64,000 nucleotides of DNA from Tropicimonas sp047971885 (GCF_047971885.1 NZ_JBKEAE010000008.1:1-64000); one strand, 5' to 3'. Positions 1 through 8,761 are shown, counted from the first letter of the stretch. Numbers and translations: made by a program. Notes: generated from the letters alone by a model not told the origin.

Positions 1-76
1 CGCTCGGAACCGCCAGCCAGCCGTTCACCACCGCCTCGCCACGCGCCCATTTCTCGCGTAATCTGTTAGGCCGCAT
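1..76 (-). CDS. HpaI/HpcH-family aldolase, N-terminus only (runs off the window)
   Basis: Only the first 25 codons are present, starting from an ATG whose reverse strand carries a strong AAGGAGGA ribosome site. The peptide begins MRPNRLREKWARGEAVVNGW, and this NGWLAVPS start is characteristic of class II 2-keto-3-deoxy or 2,4-dihydroxyheptanedioate aldolases of the HpaI/HpcH family. These enzymes cleave 2-keto-3-deoxy acids to pyruvate or oxaloacetate plus an aldehyde. It follows tctA on the same strand after a gap of about 150 bp, so it may be the last gene of the transporter operon. The family call rests on a short piece of sequence. Confidence 0.7.
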   Translation of the reverse strand, partial: MRPNRLREKWARGEAVVNGWLAVPS

Positions 77-228
77 CCCGTTTCCTCCTTATCGCACCAG
101 CGAAGGGCGCTTGGGGTCGAAGCACCGCGGCATCCGGTCGTGGCCCGCAGCAATACAGGGAACGTACCACGGCGAATGCAGCCCGTTCCGCACACAAGGG
201 GCCCCGGTCGGGACCCGTTCTTCCGGTG

Positions 229-1791
229 TCACAATTCCTCCTCGTATTTCTGCATCTCCTCGGCGACCTCCTCCCGTTCGGATTTCGAACCCTTCGGTTT
301 GCGGATCAGGATCAGGTAGACGAAGAGCGCCGTCAGCAGCAGGAAGAAAAGACTGTCCGGACTTGTCAGGAAAACCATCGGATTCCCGTCGTTCAGCGAC
401 AGTGACCGGCGCAGATATTGCTCCAGACCCGGGCCGAGGATGAACCCGAGAAGCATGGATACGGTGGAGTAGTTCTGCTTGCGCATGAAATAGGCGAGCA
501 CACCGAAGACAAGCGCCAGCGACATCTGGAAGACCGAGTATGTCGCCACATAGGCACCGACCATTGCGACAACGGCGATGGAGGAGTAGAGCAGGCCGCG
601 CGGGATCGAGACGATGCGCACGAACCATGGCCCGAAAAGCCACAGGGTGAGCGGGATGAGGATCAGCGCCGAGATGAAGAGCGAGGCGAACATCGGCGCG
701 ATCAGGTCGATCTGATTGTCGAGAAGGCGCGCGCCGGGCTGCAAACCGTTGATGACCAGAACGCCGAGAACGATCGCGGTGGTCGGATCGCCCGGAATGC
801 CGAACATCAGCATCGGCACGAATGCGCCGCTGCACATCGAGTTGTTGGCCGATTCAGCCGCGGCGATCCCCTGACGCGACCCCCGGCCATATTCCTCGGG
901 GTGGTCCGAACTGCGCTGTGCCTCGGCATAGGAGACGAATGCCGCCATCGAGCCGCCGGCCCCGGGAAGGATACCGATGAGATACCCGATAATCGAGCCC
1001 TTGATATAGGTGAAGAATCCTATCCGGCGTATTTCCTCCATGCTCGGAAGGAAATCCCGCCGTCGAATCCGCAGGCCCTTCGCCCTCTCGATGCTCTGCG
1101 CCAGTTCGGAATCGCGTGTGCTGGCCTGAATCAGGATTTCGGAAACGGCAAAGGCACCGATCACCAGCGGCATGAGGTCGATACCCTCGATCAACACCTC
1201 GGTGCCGAAACTGAAACGCGGGATGGGCTGGAGGACATCGATGCCGATCGTCGCCAGCATGATGCCGAGGAACGCGGCGACGAAACCCTTGGCAATCGAT
1301 CCTTTGTCGACGATCACGATCACGACCAGGGCGAAGAGCACCAGCGAGAACTTGCCCGGCGTCCGGACCAGCAGCGAAAGCTGCGCGGCAAGCGGCATGA
1401 ACGCCATCAGGAAAAGAACACCGATACTGCCGCCGATCATCGAACCCAGCGCCGCATGCCCCAGTGCGTTGGCGCCATGACCCTTCTTCATCAGGGCGTG
1501 TCCTTCGACCGCCGTCATCATCGACGACGGGGCGCCGGGGATGTTGATCGTCGTGGCCGTGATGGATCCCGAATACATGCCGGCCATGAAGATCGCCGCG
1601 CACATCACGAGCGCGGGAACGACATCGATCGTGTAGGTGATCGGCAGGAGCAGCGCGATCGCCAGGACCGAGGTCAGCCCGGGCATCGCCCCGAAAAACG
1701 TGCCCACCAGAAAGCCGCCCACCATGAACGCCAGAATGGTCGGATCGGCGAGCGCGGCAAAACCGTTGAGGAAGGTCAGGAAGGAATCCAT
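229..1791 (-). CDS. tctA: Tripartite tricarboxylate transporter, large permease TctA
   Basis: A 520-residue, very hydrophobic protein with the multi-helix architecture and length of TctA. The family's glycine-rich conserved stretches are visible, for example GTFFGAMPGLTSVLAIALLL near residue 30 and IIGYLIGILPGAGGSMAAF near residue 265. It forms the inner-membrane channel of a TTT-family importer that takes up carboxylic acids delivered by a periplasmic TctC protein. It starts one base after the tctB stop codon, so the two are almost certainly co-translated. The substrate cannot be read from sequence; neighbouring dehydratases and aldolases point to a sugar acid or related carboxylate. The C-terminal tail is acidic, rich in Glu and Lys. 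Confidence 0.93.
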   Translation of the reverse strand: MDSFLTFLNGFAALADPTILAFMVGGFLVGTFFGAMPGLTSVLAIALLLPITYTIDVVPALVMCAAIFMAGMYSGSITATTINIPGAPSSMMTAVEGHALMKKGHGANALGHAALGSMIGGSIGVLFLMAFMPLAAQLSLLVRTPGKFSLVLFALVVIVIVDKGSIAKGFVAAFLGIMLATIGIDVLQPIPRFSFGTEVLIEGIDLMPLVIGAFAVSEILIQASTRDSELAQSIERAKGLRIRRRDFLPSMEEIRRIGFFTYIKGSIIGYLIGILPGAGGSMAAFVSYAEAQRSSDHPEEYGRGSRQGIAAAESANNSMCSGAFVPMLMFGIPGDPTTAIVLGVLVINGLQPGARLLDNQIDLIAPMFASLFISALILIPLTLWLFGPWFVRIVSIPRGLLYSSIAVVAMVGAYVATYSVFQMSLALVFGVLAYFMRKQNYSTVSMLLGFILGPGLEQYLRRSLSLNDGNPMVFLTSPDSLFFLLLTALFVYLILIRKPKGSKSEREEVAEEMQKYEEEL

Positions 1792-1792
1792 G

Positions 1793-2287
1793 TCAGTTCA
1801 TCCCTGGTAAGGGGGGCAGTCGCACACCGAAGACCACTCCGAACAATCCGTAAAACACCAGCACCACGCCGGCCACACCAAGCGCGAAGCGTAGCGGGCG
1901 GCCGGTTTCGTACTGGAAGATCAGGAAGAGCACCGCGACATAGCCGGCAGTCGAAATGACATAGCCAAGCGGGCGGAACAGGGCGATGTAGATCGCCGTG
2001 GCGAGCACGATCAGCGCCGGACGAAGGAAATCCGTACCGCCCTCCTGTCCGGCAACCGCCTCGGCGGAGCGGATCCTGCGGTCGCGAAACTCCCTGACCA
2101 GAACAATCAGAAGCGTAACATACATGCCGATCGCCGTCAGAACCGGCACGAACCTCGGCCCGACAAAGCTGTCGCCGCTGACCTGCGGATGAATGCGAAA
2201 CGCCTCGGCAAGATAGATCGTGGTGAATATCAGCAGAAAGACCGGCAGACCGATAGCCGAATCCCCCATGCCCGCACGGGTTTTCAT
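1793..2287 (-). CDS. tctB: Tripartite tricarboxylate transporter, small permease TctB
   Basis: A 164-residue protein with four predicted membrane helices, the size and topology of TctB, the small membrane subunit of TTT transporters. The chosen start (MKTRAGMG) has GGAGGATTCC just upstream; a longer frame to 2326 adds 13 codons without a better ribosome site. It lies between tctC and tctA, with tctA beginning one base beyond its stop. TctB sequences are poorly conserved, so position and topology carry most of the assignment. Confidence 0.88.
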   Translation of the reverse strand: MKTRAGMGDSAIGLPVFLLIFTTIYLAEAFRIHPQVSGDSFVGPRFVPVLTAIGMYVTLLIVLVREFRDRRIRSAEAVAGQEGGTDFLRPALIVLATAIYIALFRPLGYVISTAGYVAVLFLIFQYETGRPLRFALGVAGVVLVFYGLFGVVFGVRLPPLPGMN

Positions 2288-2310
2288 TTCGGAATCCTCC
2301 AGAAGGCAAT

Positions 2311-2341
2311 CTCCGGCACCGGGCACGGCCAGGTGCCGGAG
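2311..2341 (-). terminator. Intercistronic hairpin between tctC and tctB
   Basis: CTCCGGCAC (2311-2319) and GTGCCGGAG (2333-2341) form a perfect 9-bp GC-rich stem with a 13-nt loop, located 15 bp after the tctC stop and before the tctB ribosome site. There is no U-tract. Such hairpins behind a binding-protein gene usually protect the upstream mRNA or attenuate transcription, giving more binding protein than permease. The structure is seen; the role is inferred. Confidence 0.55.
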
Positions 2342-2355
2342 TCAGTCCTGCGCCG

Positions 2356-3327
2356 CTATTTCTGAAGCACACCTGCTTCGACAAGGGCATCCATTTCGGA
2401 ATAAAGCGATGCCGCTGTGTCGTTTGCCCAGCCGGTAACGTCGTTCGCGCCGATCCAGCTTGGGGTCACGCCGACATTGCTGACCCATTCCTGAAACTCG
2501 TCGCTCTCCAGCGCGTCGTGATAGGCCGCTTCGATCTTGGCGACGACATCGTCGGGGGTTCCGGCCGGGGCGGCAATGACAATGAAGCTCCCGATCGCAA
2601 CATCGACCCCGCTCTCGATCGTGGTCGGAACATCCGGATAGGTCGGATTGCGCGCCTCCGAAAATTCGATCAGTCCGCGCACGGTTCCGTCCTCGATGAG
2701 ATTGGCGAAATCGCCGAGGCTGGTAATGGCCACGTCCACCTCGTCCGACAGGATCGCTTCCTTCTGGGGGGCGGCACCGCCCGGATAGGAGATGATCTTG
2801 AACTCCGCGCCGGTTGCATCCTGAAGCTTCAGCAGCGCCAGATGTACGCGCCCGCCCAGATTCTGCACCGCCACGCGCAACTTGCCGGGGTCGGCCTTGG
2901 CTGCGGCGACCAGATCGTCAATGGTCTGGTAGGGGGAAGCGGCATCGACGATGATCGCGTCGGGCTCGCTGGTCACCCGCGCGATGAGCCTGAGATTGTT
3001 CATCTTGTAGGTTGGCAGCAGCCCCTGCCACGGCACGGTCACCACCGAGTCGTAGGTCAGCGCGCCGATCGTATAGCCGTCGGGTTTGGCCTTCATGATC
3101 TGCCCGACACCGGTGGCCGAAACCCCGCCCTCGATATTCTCGACATACATGCCCGAGCCGATATCCCGCTCGGCAATCGAGGTCAGCTTGCGAACGATGC
3201 CGTCGGTCCCACCGCCGGCACCCCATGGAACGATAACGCGAATATCGCGCTCCGGGAATTCCGCCAGCGCCAGAGACGGAATGACAGAAGTGATCAGCGC
3301 TACACCTAGCAGAGTCCTGCGTTTCAT
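2356..3327 (-). CDS. tctC: Tripartite tricarboxylate transporter substrate-binding protein TctC
   Basis: A 323-residue periplasmic solute receptor of the Bug/TctC family. An N-terminal Sec signal peptide (MKRRTLLGVALITSVIPSLALA, cleavage after about residue 22) precedes the typical mature start FPERDIRVIVPWGAGGGTDG, in which the P-x-GAGGGTD loop contacts the ligand carboxylate in this family. Later family motifs include YDSVVTVPWQGL and YPDVPTTIESG. It is the first gene of the tctCBA operon and its promoter should lie in the AT-rich 215-bp stretch upstream, shared with the divergent NIPSNAP gene. The ligand is not predictable. Confidence 0.93.
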   Translation of the reverse strand: MKRRTLLGVALITSVIPSLALAEFPERDIRVIVPWGAGGGTDGIVRKLTSIAERDIGSGMYVENIEGGVSATGVGQIMKAKPDGYTIGALTYDSVVTVPWQGLLPTYKMNNLRLIARVTSEPDAIIVDAASPYQTIDDLVAAAKADPGKLRVAVQNLGGRVHLALLKLQDATGAEFKIISYPGGAAPQKEAILSDEVDVAITSLGDFANLIEDGTVRGLIEFSEARNPTYPDVPTTIESGVDVAIGSFIVIAAPAGTPDDVVAKIEAAYHDALESDEFQEWVSNVGVTPSWIGANDVTGWANDTAASLYSEMDALVEAGVLQK

Positions 3328-3542
3328 ATTTCCTCCTCACACCAATAACGCGTCCTTCACGGCGGCCTCCTTCCGCCGATCGGTTGCCGGACTTCCTCAC
3401 CTGGGCTGCGCCGCTAGTGTCTGGTCAAACCGGCAACTCATATATTAGAGTATCAGATAGATTGTATTATGCAAGACATTGCTTTCGCCGCGAGGCATAT
3501 TGCCATCCGGCCGGGAAAGACCGGAAAATGAGGAAATGAACC

Positions 3543-3860
3543 ATGATCTACGATGTCCGCACCTACCGTTGCCGCCCCGGAACCATCAGGAAACAACTGA
3601 CCCTCTATGGAGAGCATGGCTACGACATCCAGCGCCGGCATCTCGGCGACCCTGTCGTTTTCGGTTCCGTCGAAACCGGTGACGTGAACTCGTACATACA
3701 CATCTGGGCCTATGAAGACGCTGCGGATCGGGCCGAAAAGCGAAAGAGCATGGCGTCGGATCCCGATTGGCAGGCCTATCTGGCGAAAAGTGCGGCGGCG
3801 GGCAACCTTGTCAGTCAGGAAAACACCATCGTGGTCTCCGCTCCGTTCATCGCCGGGTAA
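3543..3860 (+). CDS. NIPSNAP family protein
   Basis: A 105-residue single-domain protein of the NIPSNAP family (dimeric alpha-beta barrel fold). It starts MIYDVRTYRCRPG and carries IWAYEDAADRAEKR near residue 60, matching the family's conserved YELRTY start and central W-x-Y segment. Small bacterial NIPSNAP proteins are common in catabolic clusters next to TctC or DHDPS-like genes, but their biochemical role is unknown. Here it stands alone on the plus strand, divergent from tctC and converging on the DHDPS-family gene. Confidence 0.85.
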   Translation: MIYDVRTYRCRPGTIRKQLTLYGEHGYDIQRRHLGDPVVFGSVETGDVNSYIHIWAYEDAADRAEKRKSMASDPDWQAYLAKSAAAGNLVSQENTIVVSAPFIAG

Positions 3861-3877
3861 GCGACGGCGCGGCAGTA

Positions 3878-4795
3878 TCACCGCATCTGCCGGTCCGCCC
3901 CGGCAGCCGGCATGTCCATATGGGCTATCAGCGTGTCGATTTCCTCGAGGTCGATCTGCGTCAGAACCGGACCGGGGCTTCGCAAGGCGGCCGAGGTCAG
4001 CGCGCCCCGGCGGCGCATCACCTCCTTGCGAACCGCAATTCCCCATGCGCCCTGCGCCTCGTAACGCAGAAGCGGCAGATGGCGGTTGAACAGCACGTGG
4101 GCTTCGGCAATGTGACCTGCCGCCATCAGATCGCAAACGCCCGACAGCATCTCGGGATAGGAGTACCCCGCCATCGGCCCATCGGCACCACGCGCCATTT
4201 CCTGCGGAAGATAGAGCCCGTTGTTGCCGGTCAGGATGCGTACTTGCCGGCGCATTTCCCGCCTGAGCCGCGTGATCTTGCCAACGCTCGGCAGATCCTC
4301 CTCCTTGATCGCACCGATCTGCGGGAACCGGTCGAGCAACTCGCAGATCAGCGGCACCGACATTCTGGCACCCGAATGAAAAGGAAAGTCCTGCAATACG
4401 ACCGGCACATCGCCAATACGGTCGAAAACCGCTCCGAAATAGGCAACGAATTCCTCGTCTGTCTGAACATTCCCCGGCGGGCAGATCATCACCGCGCCGA
4501 CCCCTTCCGCCAGCACATCTCTTGTCACCGCAGCCAGTGTCGCCAGCGACGCGTTCGAAACTCCGGCGATGATCCTGCGCCCGCCTGACACAGCGGCGAA
4601 TCGGGCCGCGACCGCGATCGTCTCGTCGGCTGTCAGCTTGGCCGCCTCTCCGCTGACGCCGAGCACCGTCAGACCCCGGGCACCATGCCGAAAATAGAAC
4701 GCCGACAAGGTGGCTATCGAGTCGAAATCGATCTGCCCAGCATCGGTGAACGGCGTTTGCGCCACCACGTGAAGCCCTTTGCACTCCGACAGCAT
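3878..4795 (-). CDS. Dihydrodipicolinate synthase / N-acetylneuraminate lyase family aldolase
   Basis: A 305-residue class I aldolase-type TIM barrel of the DapA/NanA superfamily. Family marks are GVSGE (residues 46-50, the GxTGE carboxylate-binding loop) and the Schiff-base lysine in GAIKEED (Lys164). The usual catalytic tyrosine of the Y-N-x-P motif is not there: the matching segment reads VVLQDFPFHSG (residues 132-142), as in a subgroup of uncharacterised members. This is therefore not a housekeeping dapA but probably a 2-keto-3-deoxy-acid aldolase or dehydratase. The start at 4795 (MLSECKGL) follows GAAAGGAAAA; the longer frame would run into the upstream gntR-type gene. It lies 25 bp downstream of that regulator in one operon. 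Confidence 0.85.
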   Translation of the reverse strand: MLSECKGLHVVAQTPFTDAGQIDFDSIATLSAFYFRHGARGLTVLGVSGEAAKLTADETIAVAARFAAVSGGRRIIAGVSNASLATLAAVTRDVLAEGVGAVMICPPGNVQTDEEFVAYFGAVFDRIGDVPVVLQDFPFHSGARMSVPLICELLDRFPQIGAIKEEDLPSVGKITRLRREMRRQVRILTGNNGLYLPQEMARGADGPMAGYSYPEMLSGVCDLMAAGHIAEAHVLFNRHLPLLRYEAQGAWGIAVRKEVMRRRGALTSAALRSPGPVLTQIDLEEIDTLIAHMDMPAAGADRQMR

Positions 4796-4820
4796 GTCTG
4801 TTTTCCTTTCGGCGTGATCC

Positions 4821-5513
4821 CTACTTCGCATTTCCGAACAGCCGCCCAATGCCGGCACCGATGTGGGCACGCATCGCGGCCTCGGCCCCGGCGCCGTTGC
4901 CGGCGCGAATCGCCGCCAGAACGCCTTCGTGCTCGCGGATCACACGGTACGATGTCTCGTTGAGCGGCACGGCGCGAAACTGACGACTGAGTTCGTAGGC
5001 AACCCGAACCTGCGGTTTCAGATCCAGCAAGGCCCGCACAAAGAACGGGTTCCCGGTGAGTTCCGCCAGCCTCAGGTGAAAGGCGAAATCCGCTTCGAAC
5101 AGGCTTCCGTCCGGCAGGCCGGCGGCAAGCGCGTCGTTCGCCCGTTCCACCGCGGCGATATCAACCTGCGCGGCCTTGCGGGCGATCTCTCCGGCGATAC
5201 CGGATTCGAGCACCATCCTGAAGCGCATGCACTGCTCAAGATCGCCGAGATTGCGGATCATCCGATCACCTGCAGCAGGGGTCGTTTCGCTGCGCGGCCG
5301 GACGAAGCTGCCGGACCCCCGGCTCGACGTGATCCGCCCCTCGCGCCGCAGTTCGGCAAGCGCCCGGCGCAGAACCGGACGCGACACACCGATCGCCTGC
5401 GACAGCCTGACCTCGGACGGAAGGCGCCCGCCCCGGGACCATTCCGGGCCGGAAATCAGGTCGTCCAGCCTGCGATAGGCAACAGCGGCAAGATCCTCGC
5501 GCATCTTCATCAC
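4821..5513 (-). CDS. GntR-family transcriptional regulator, FCD (FadR) subfamily
   Basis: A 230-residue regulator. The N-terminal winged helix-turn-helix (about residues 10-75) includes GGRLPSEVRLSQAIGVSRPV and the wing RGSGSFV; the C-terminal alpha-helical FCD effector domain (about 85-225) has the family's spaced Asp/His residues (FEADFAFHLRLAELTGN, then HEGVLAAIRAG). FCD domains bind carboxylic acids through a metal. It is transcribed with the DHDPS-family aldolase and divergently from the enolase-superfamily gene, with a near-perfect palindrome in between, so it probably controls both units and responds to a sugar acid. Confidence 0.92.
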   Translation of the reverse strand: MMKMREDLAAVAYRRLDDLISGPEWSRGGRLPSEVRLSQAIGVSRPVLRRALAELRREGRITSSRGSGSFVRPRSETTPAAGDRMIRNLGDLEQCMRFRMVLESGIAGEIARKAAQVDIAAVERANDALAAGLPDGSLFEADFAFHLRLAELTGNPFFVRALLDLKPQVRVAYELSRQFRAVPLNETSYRVIREHEGVLAAIRAGNGAGAEAAMRAHIGAGIGRLFGNAK

Positions 5514-5529
5514 ATCCGACAGAAGTAAA

Positions 5530-5547
5530 TTGTTGTAATCACAACAA
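5530..5547. promoter_or_regulatory. Palindromic operator candidate for the GntR/FCD regulator
   Basis: TTGTTGTAATCACAACAA is an 18-bp inverted repeat with eight of nine base pairs complementary. It lies 17 bp upstream of the gntR-type start codon, in the AT-rich spacer shared with the divergent enolase-superfamily gene. FCD-type GntR regulators typically bind short palindromes of this length next to their own gene. A TTGACA at 5617-5622 and a TATAAT at 5623-5628 nearby suggest promoter elements for the plus-strand gene, though they are too close to belong to one promoter. Confidence 0.6.
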
Positions 5548-5674
5548 AGATAACTCTACTAATTACATAGAAAATTCAGGAATTATGTGCATATTTCAAG
5601 AACCCATGATGTCGCATTGACATATAATTACACATCGAAGAAATCCCTACACAACGGAGGAGGAGATTGGCAGA

Positions 5675-6910
5675 GTGAAGATCACGGGCGTCGAGACCAT
5701 CCAGATCGAGGAATTTAGCAATCTTGTCTGGGTTCGCATCCACACCGACCAGGGGCTGATCGGCCTCGGAGAGACCTTTCGCAACCCTGCGGCAGTTGTG
5801 GCCTACCTCCACGAAACCTGCGCGCCCTTCCTGATCGGCAAGGATCCGGCCGAACGGACCGCGCTGTACGAGGCGATCCGGCACAATGTCGGAAATCACT
5901 TTCAGGGATTTCCGACACGGTCGGTCGAGATGCGGGGAAATTCCGCAGTGGATATCGCCCTGTGGGATCTCTTCGGCCAGATGTTCGGACAATCGATCAC
6001 GACACTGATGGGCGGGCGCGTTCACGAGGGGGTTCGCATCTACAACACTTGTGCGAATGCCGCCTACAACAACAGGCAGCGCGCCGGGTACAATTCGCAG
6101 ATCTACAGCCGTGACGATCCCGCGCCGAAGAATATCTCGCGAAACGAGGATCTGCTGATGCAGGTGTTCGAGCCGGCCCGCCTTGCAAGGGAACTCGTCG
6201 ACGAGGGCATTACCGCGATGAAGATCTGGCCCTTCGATATCTATGCCCGCCGCAACCGCGGGCAGCGAATCGGCCCCGCCGAACTGAAGAAGGCGCTTTG
6301 GGTGCTGGAGCAGATCCGCGACGAGGTTGACGATGCCATGGAAATCATGATCGAATATCACGGTCTGTGGCAGTTGCCGGCCGCAATCGAGATTGCCCGG
6401 GCAGCGGAGGAGTACGGGATCTTCTGGCATGAAGATCCGGTTGCGCTGGAGCATTTCGACGATCTTGCGGCCTTTCACCGATCCTCGACCAGCCGGCTTG
6501 CCGGTTCGGAATCGCACGGCACCCAGACCTGGTATCGCGAGATGTTCGGGCGGGGTGCCATCGATGTCGCCAATTTCGACATGACCTGGATCGGCGGCCT
6601 GACCGAAGGACAGCGGATTTCCCACATGGCGCTGGCGCACGATCGCACCATTGCGCCGCACGATTGCACCGGGCCCGTTACCCTGCTGGCCAATCTTCAG
6701 TTGATGGCGGCTTCGCCGAATACCCTGATCGCCGAGACCGTCCGGTCCCATCTGGAGGGATTTTATCGCGAGGTTGTGACCGAGATGCCGGTGGTGAAGG
6801 ATGGGCATATCTCGGCACCCGCCGGCCCCGGCATCGGTTCGGCACTGAACCCGGATGTCCTTCGGCGTTCCGATCTGTTGCGCAAGGCAACCGGCAAGGT
6901 GGCGGATTGA
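5675..6910 (+). CDS. Enolase-superfamily sugar-acid dehydratase, galactonate-dehydratase-like
   Basis: A 411-residue member of the mandelate racemase/muconate lactonizing (enolase) superfamily. The three metal ligands are visible at Glu227 (in MIEYHG), Glu253 (FWHEDP) and Glu279 (GSESHG), evenly spaced 26 residues apart. His229, two residues after the first ligand, and His329 (APHDCTGP), fifty residues after the third, match the paired general acid/base histidines of D-galactonate dehydratase. It should therefore take a proton from the carbon next to a carboxylate and eliminate water to give a 2-keto-3-deoxy acid. The N-terminal capping domain occupies about residues 1-125. The exact sugar acid is unknown; DHDPS- and HpaI-type aldolases nearby could cleave the product. 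Confidence 0.9.
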   Translation: MKITGVETIQIEEFSNLVWVRIHTDQGLIGLGETFRNPAAVVAYLHETCAPFLIGKDPAERTALYEAIRHNVGNHFQGFPTRSVEMRGNSAVDIALWDLFGQMFGQSITTLMGGRVHEGVRIYNTCANAAYNNRQRAGYNSQIYSRDDPAPKNISRNEDLLMQVFEPARLARELVDEGITAMKIWPFDIYARRNRGQRIGPAELKKALWVLEQIRDEVDDAMEIMIEYHGLWQLPAAIEIARAAEEYGIFWHEDPVALEHFDDLAAFHRSSTSRLAGSESHGTQTWYREMFGRGAIDVANFDMTWIGGLTEGQRISHMALAHDRTIAPHDCTGPVTLLANLQLMAASPNTLIAETVRSHLEGFYREVVTEMPVVKDGHISAPAGPGIGSALNPDVLRRSDLLRKATGKVAD

Positions 6911-6926
6911 GCGTTCGGCGATCGTT

Positions 6927-7643
6927 TCAGTTGAAGTAATCGGGATGTTCGGCGCGCAGATCCTCGACATTTGCAACCGTCTTGCCCAGATGGGCCCGGA
7001 TTGCCGCCGCGCCAGCCGCTTCGTCACCCGCCGCGATCGCGTCGAGGATCTCGACGTGACCGGCGAGAATATGCGCGATCTTGGCCGCATCCGGTTCGCG
7101 GAGCCGCCTCATGCGATCCAGATGCCCCGCCCGGGACCGCATCAGCGCATGCAGTCCGATATACCCGGCACCGGCAAAAAGCGTCCGGTGAAATATCTCG
7201 TCGAGTTCCTGCAAAAGCGGGATCTGACTGCGTTCGCCGGCGATATTCTCCTGCATCTGCAGGATGGGTTTCGCGCGCTCGACGGTCGCCAGATCGCCTT
7301 CGCGCGCCAGCTTCCTGACCACTTCGGTTTCCAGCGCGAAGCGAAGGAAATAGGCCTCGTGAATTTGTGGAACGTCGATTTTCGTCACCAGCGTCCGCGA
7401 CTGCGGATAGACCCTGACCAGCCCCTCCTGTTCCAGCCGCTGGATCGCATCGCGAACCGGTGTCTGGCTGACATCGAATTCGAGCGCGAGATCGGGCCGC
7501 GAAAGCAGCGTTCCCGGCGGATAGTCGAGCGAGATGATGCGCAACCTCAGTTCGTCGAAAATACGCGACGACGCGCTTCCGCCCGACATGGCAGAACCCG
7601 TCCGCTCTGCCAGGGCCTGTGCCACTTTCAATATCGTATCCAT
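6927..7643 (-). CDS. GntR-family transcriptional regulator, FCD subfamily (second copy)
   Basis: About 238 residues from the internal start MDTILKVAQ; an upstream in-frame start at 7691 gives 254. The winged helix includes DYPPGTLLSRPDLALEFDVS and TPVRDAIQRLEQEGLV, and the FCD domain follows from about residue 90, with its metal-site pattern in ELDEIFHRTLFAGAG and GHVEILDAIAAGD. It converges on the enolase-superfamily gene (17 bp between stops) and is divergent from the hydroxyacid dehydrogenase/ThDP enzyme pair, which it probably regulates. It is not a recent duplicate of the first regulator; the two are clearly diverged. Confidence 0.88.
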   Translation of the reverse strand: MDTILKVAQALAERTGSAMSGGSASSRIFDELRLRIISLDYPPGTLLSRPDLALEFDVSQTPVRDAIQRLEQEGLVRVYPQSRTLVTKIDVPQIHEAYFLRFALETEVVRKLAREGDLATVERAKPILQMQENIAGERSQIPLLQELDEIFHRTLFAGAGYIGLHALMRSRAGHLDRMRRLREPDAAKIAHILAGHVEILDAIAAGDEAAGAAAIRAHLGKTVANVEDLRAEHPDYFN

Positions 7644-7804
7644 ATGTTCTCGATAAGTTCCCTTACCCGGCGGTGTGGCGCATGATGACAAATCCGCAGA
7701 CAGAATGGAATGGCCGCACGGCTTGCCCTGCGCGGGATCCCGTCATCGGCGAGGCGCAGACCACGGCCGGGTTGAACCGAACATGTAACAACGGAGTGCC
7801 CGAA

Positions 7805-8761
7805 GTGAAAGCAGGACCGATAGCCGTGCTTGAACCGATGTCCGGCGAGATGCAGGCGCGCGTGCGCGAGATTTGCGGCGATCTGGAGTTGCGCTTCCCG
7901 CGCTCGGGCGATCCCACGGATTTCATTCCCATCATCGGCGACGTTCCCTATGTCGTCACCCGCGGCCTCCGGTTTCCGGCAGAGGTACTGGACCGGGCGC
8001 ACGAGGTGAAGCTCATTCACCAGTGGGGTACCGGGGTCGACGGAATTCCCCTCGATGCCGCCCGCGAGCGCAACATCACCGTGCTGAGAAGCCCCGGTGT
8101 GAACGCGCCAACCGTAGCCGACCTGACACTTGCGCTGATGCTCGCGGCGCTGCGCCGCCTGCCGCAGACCGCCGCGCATTTCCGGGCCGGGAACTGGGAA
8201 GTTCCGGATCTGTGGAAGCAGTCGCGCGATCTGTGCGAGGCGCGTGTCGGACTGGTCGGGATGGGTGCCATCGGCCAGGCGGTCGCCAACCGGCTGGACG
8301 GGTTCGGCAGCGGCATAGTCTACACACGGCGCTCCGGCCCGCTCGCGGGGTCGGCGCATCGTTTCGTCGATCTTGACGAGCTTCTCGAAACCTCGGACGT
8401 GGTGAGCCTGCACCTGCCGCTCACAGTGGACAACCGGCACCTGATCGGGGCGCGTGAGCTGAGGCTGATGCAGGCGGATTCGCTGATCGTCAACACGTCG
8501 CGTGGCGCCCTGATCGACGAGGCGGCGCTGATCGCCGCGCTTCGCGGCGGACAGATCGGATCGGCGGCGCTGGACGTGTTCGAGAACGAACCGGTGGCGG
8601 ACAACAATCCGCTCCTCTCGATGGACAACGTCATAACGTTGCCTCATGTGGCGGGACGTACCCGCGACAACCTCACCCGGATGGTGCGCCACTGGGCGGG
8701 AAATATCCGCGCCCATGCCGCTGGCGAACCGATAGCCGAAAGCTGTATCGTCCTGCCCTAG
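7805..8761 (+). CDS. D-2-hydroxyacid dehydrogenase (NAD-dependent)
   Basis: A 318-residue protein from a GTG start with GGAG upstream; the open frame extends to 7619, but the extra 62 residues do not resemble the family and overlap the regulator on the other strand. The Rossmann dinucleotide motif VGLVGMGAIGQAVA is near residue 148, and the catalytic residues are Arg233 (NTSRGALID), Glu260 (DVFENEP) and His281 (LPHVAG). Such enzymes reduce 2-keto acids to D-2-hydroxy acids or the reverse. It is followed after 50 bp by a ThDP enzyme, consistent with glyoxylate-, hydroxypyruvate- or phosphoglycerate-like chemistry, but the substrate is not identifiable. Confidence 0.9.
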   Translation: MKAGPIAVLEPMSGEMQARVREICGDLELRFPRSGDPTDFIPIIGDVPYVVTRGLRFPAEVLDRAHEVKLIHQWGTGVDGIPLDAARERNITVLRSPGVNAPTVADLTLALMLAALRRLPQTAAHFRAGNWEVPDLWKQSRDLCEARVGLVGMGAIGQAVANRLDGFGSGIVYTRRSGPLAGSAHRFVDLDELLETSDVVSLHLPLTVDNRHLIGARELRLMQADSLIVNTSRGALIDEAALIAALRGGQIGSAALDVFENEPVADNNPLLSMDNVITLPHVAGRTRDNLTRMVRHWAGNIRAHAAGEPIAESCIVLP

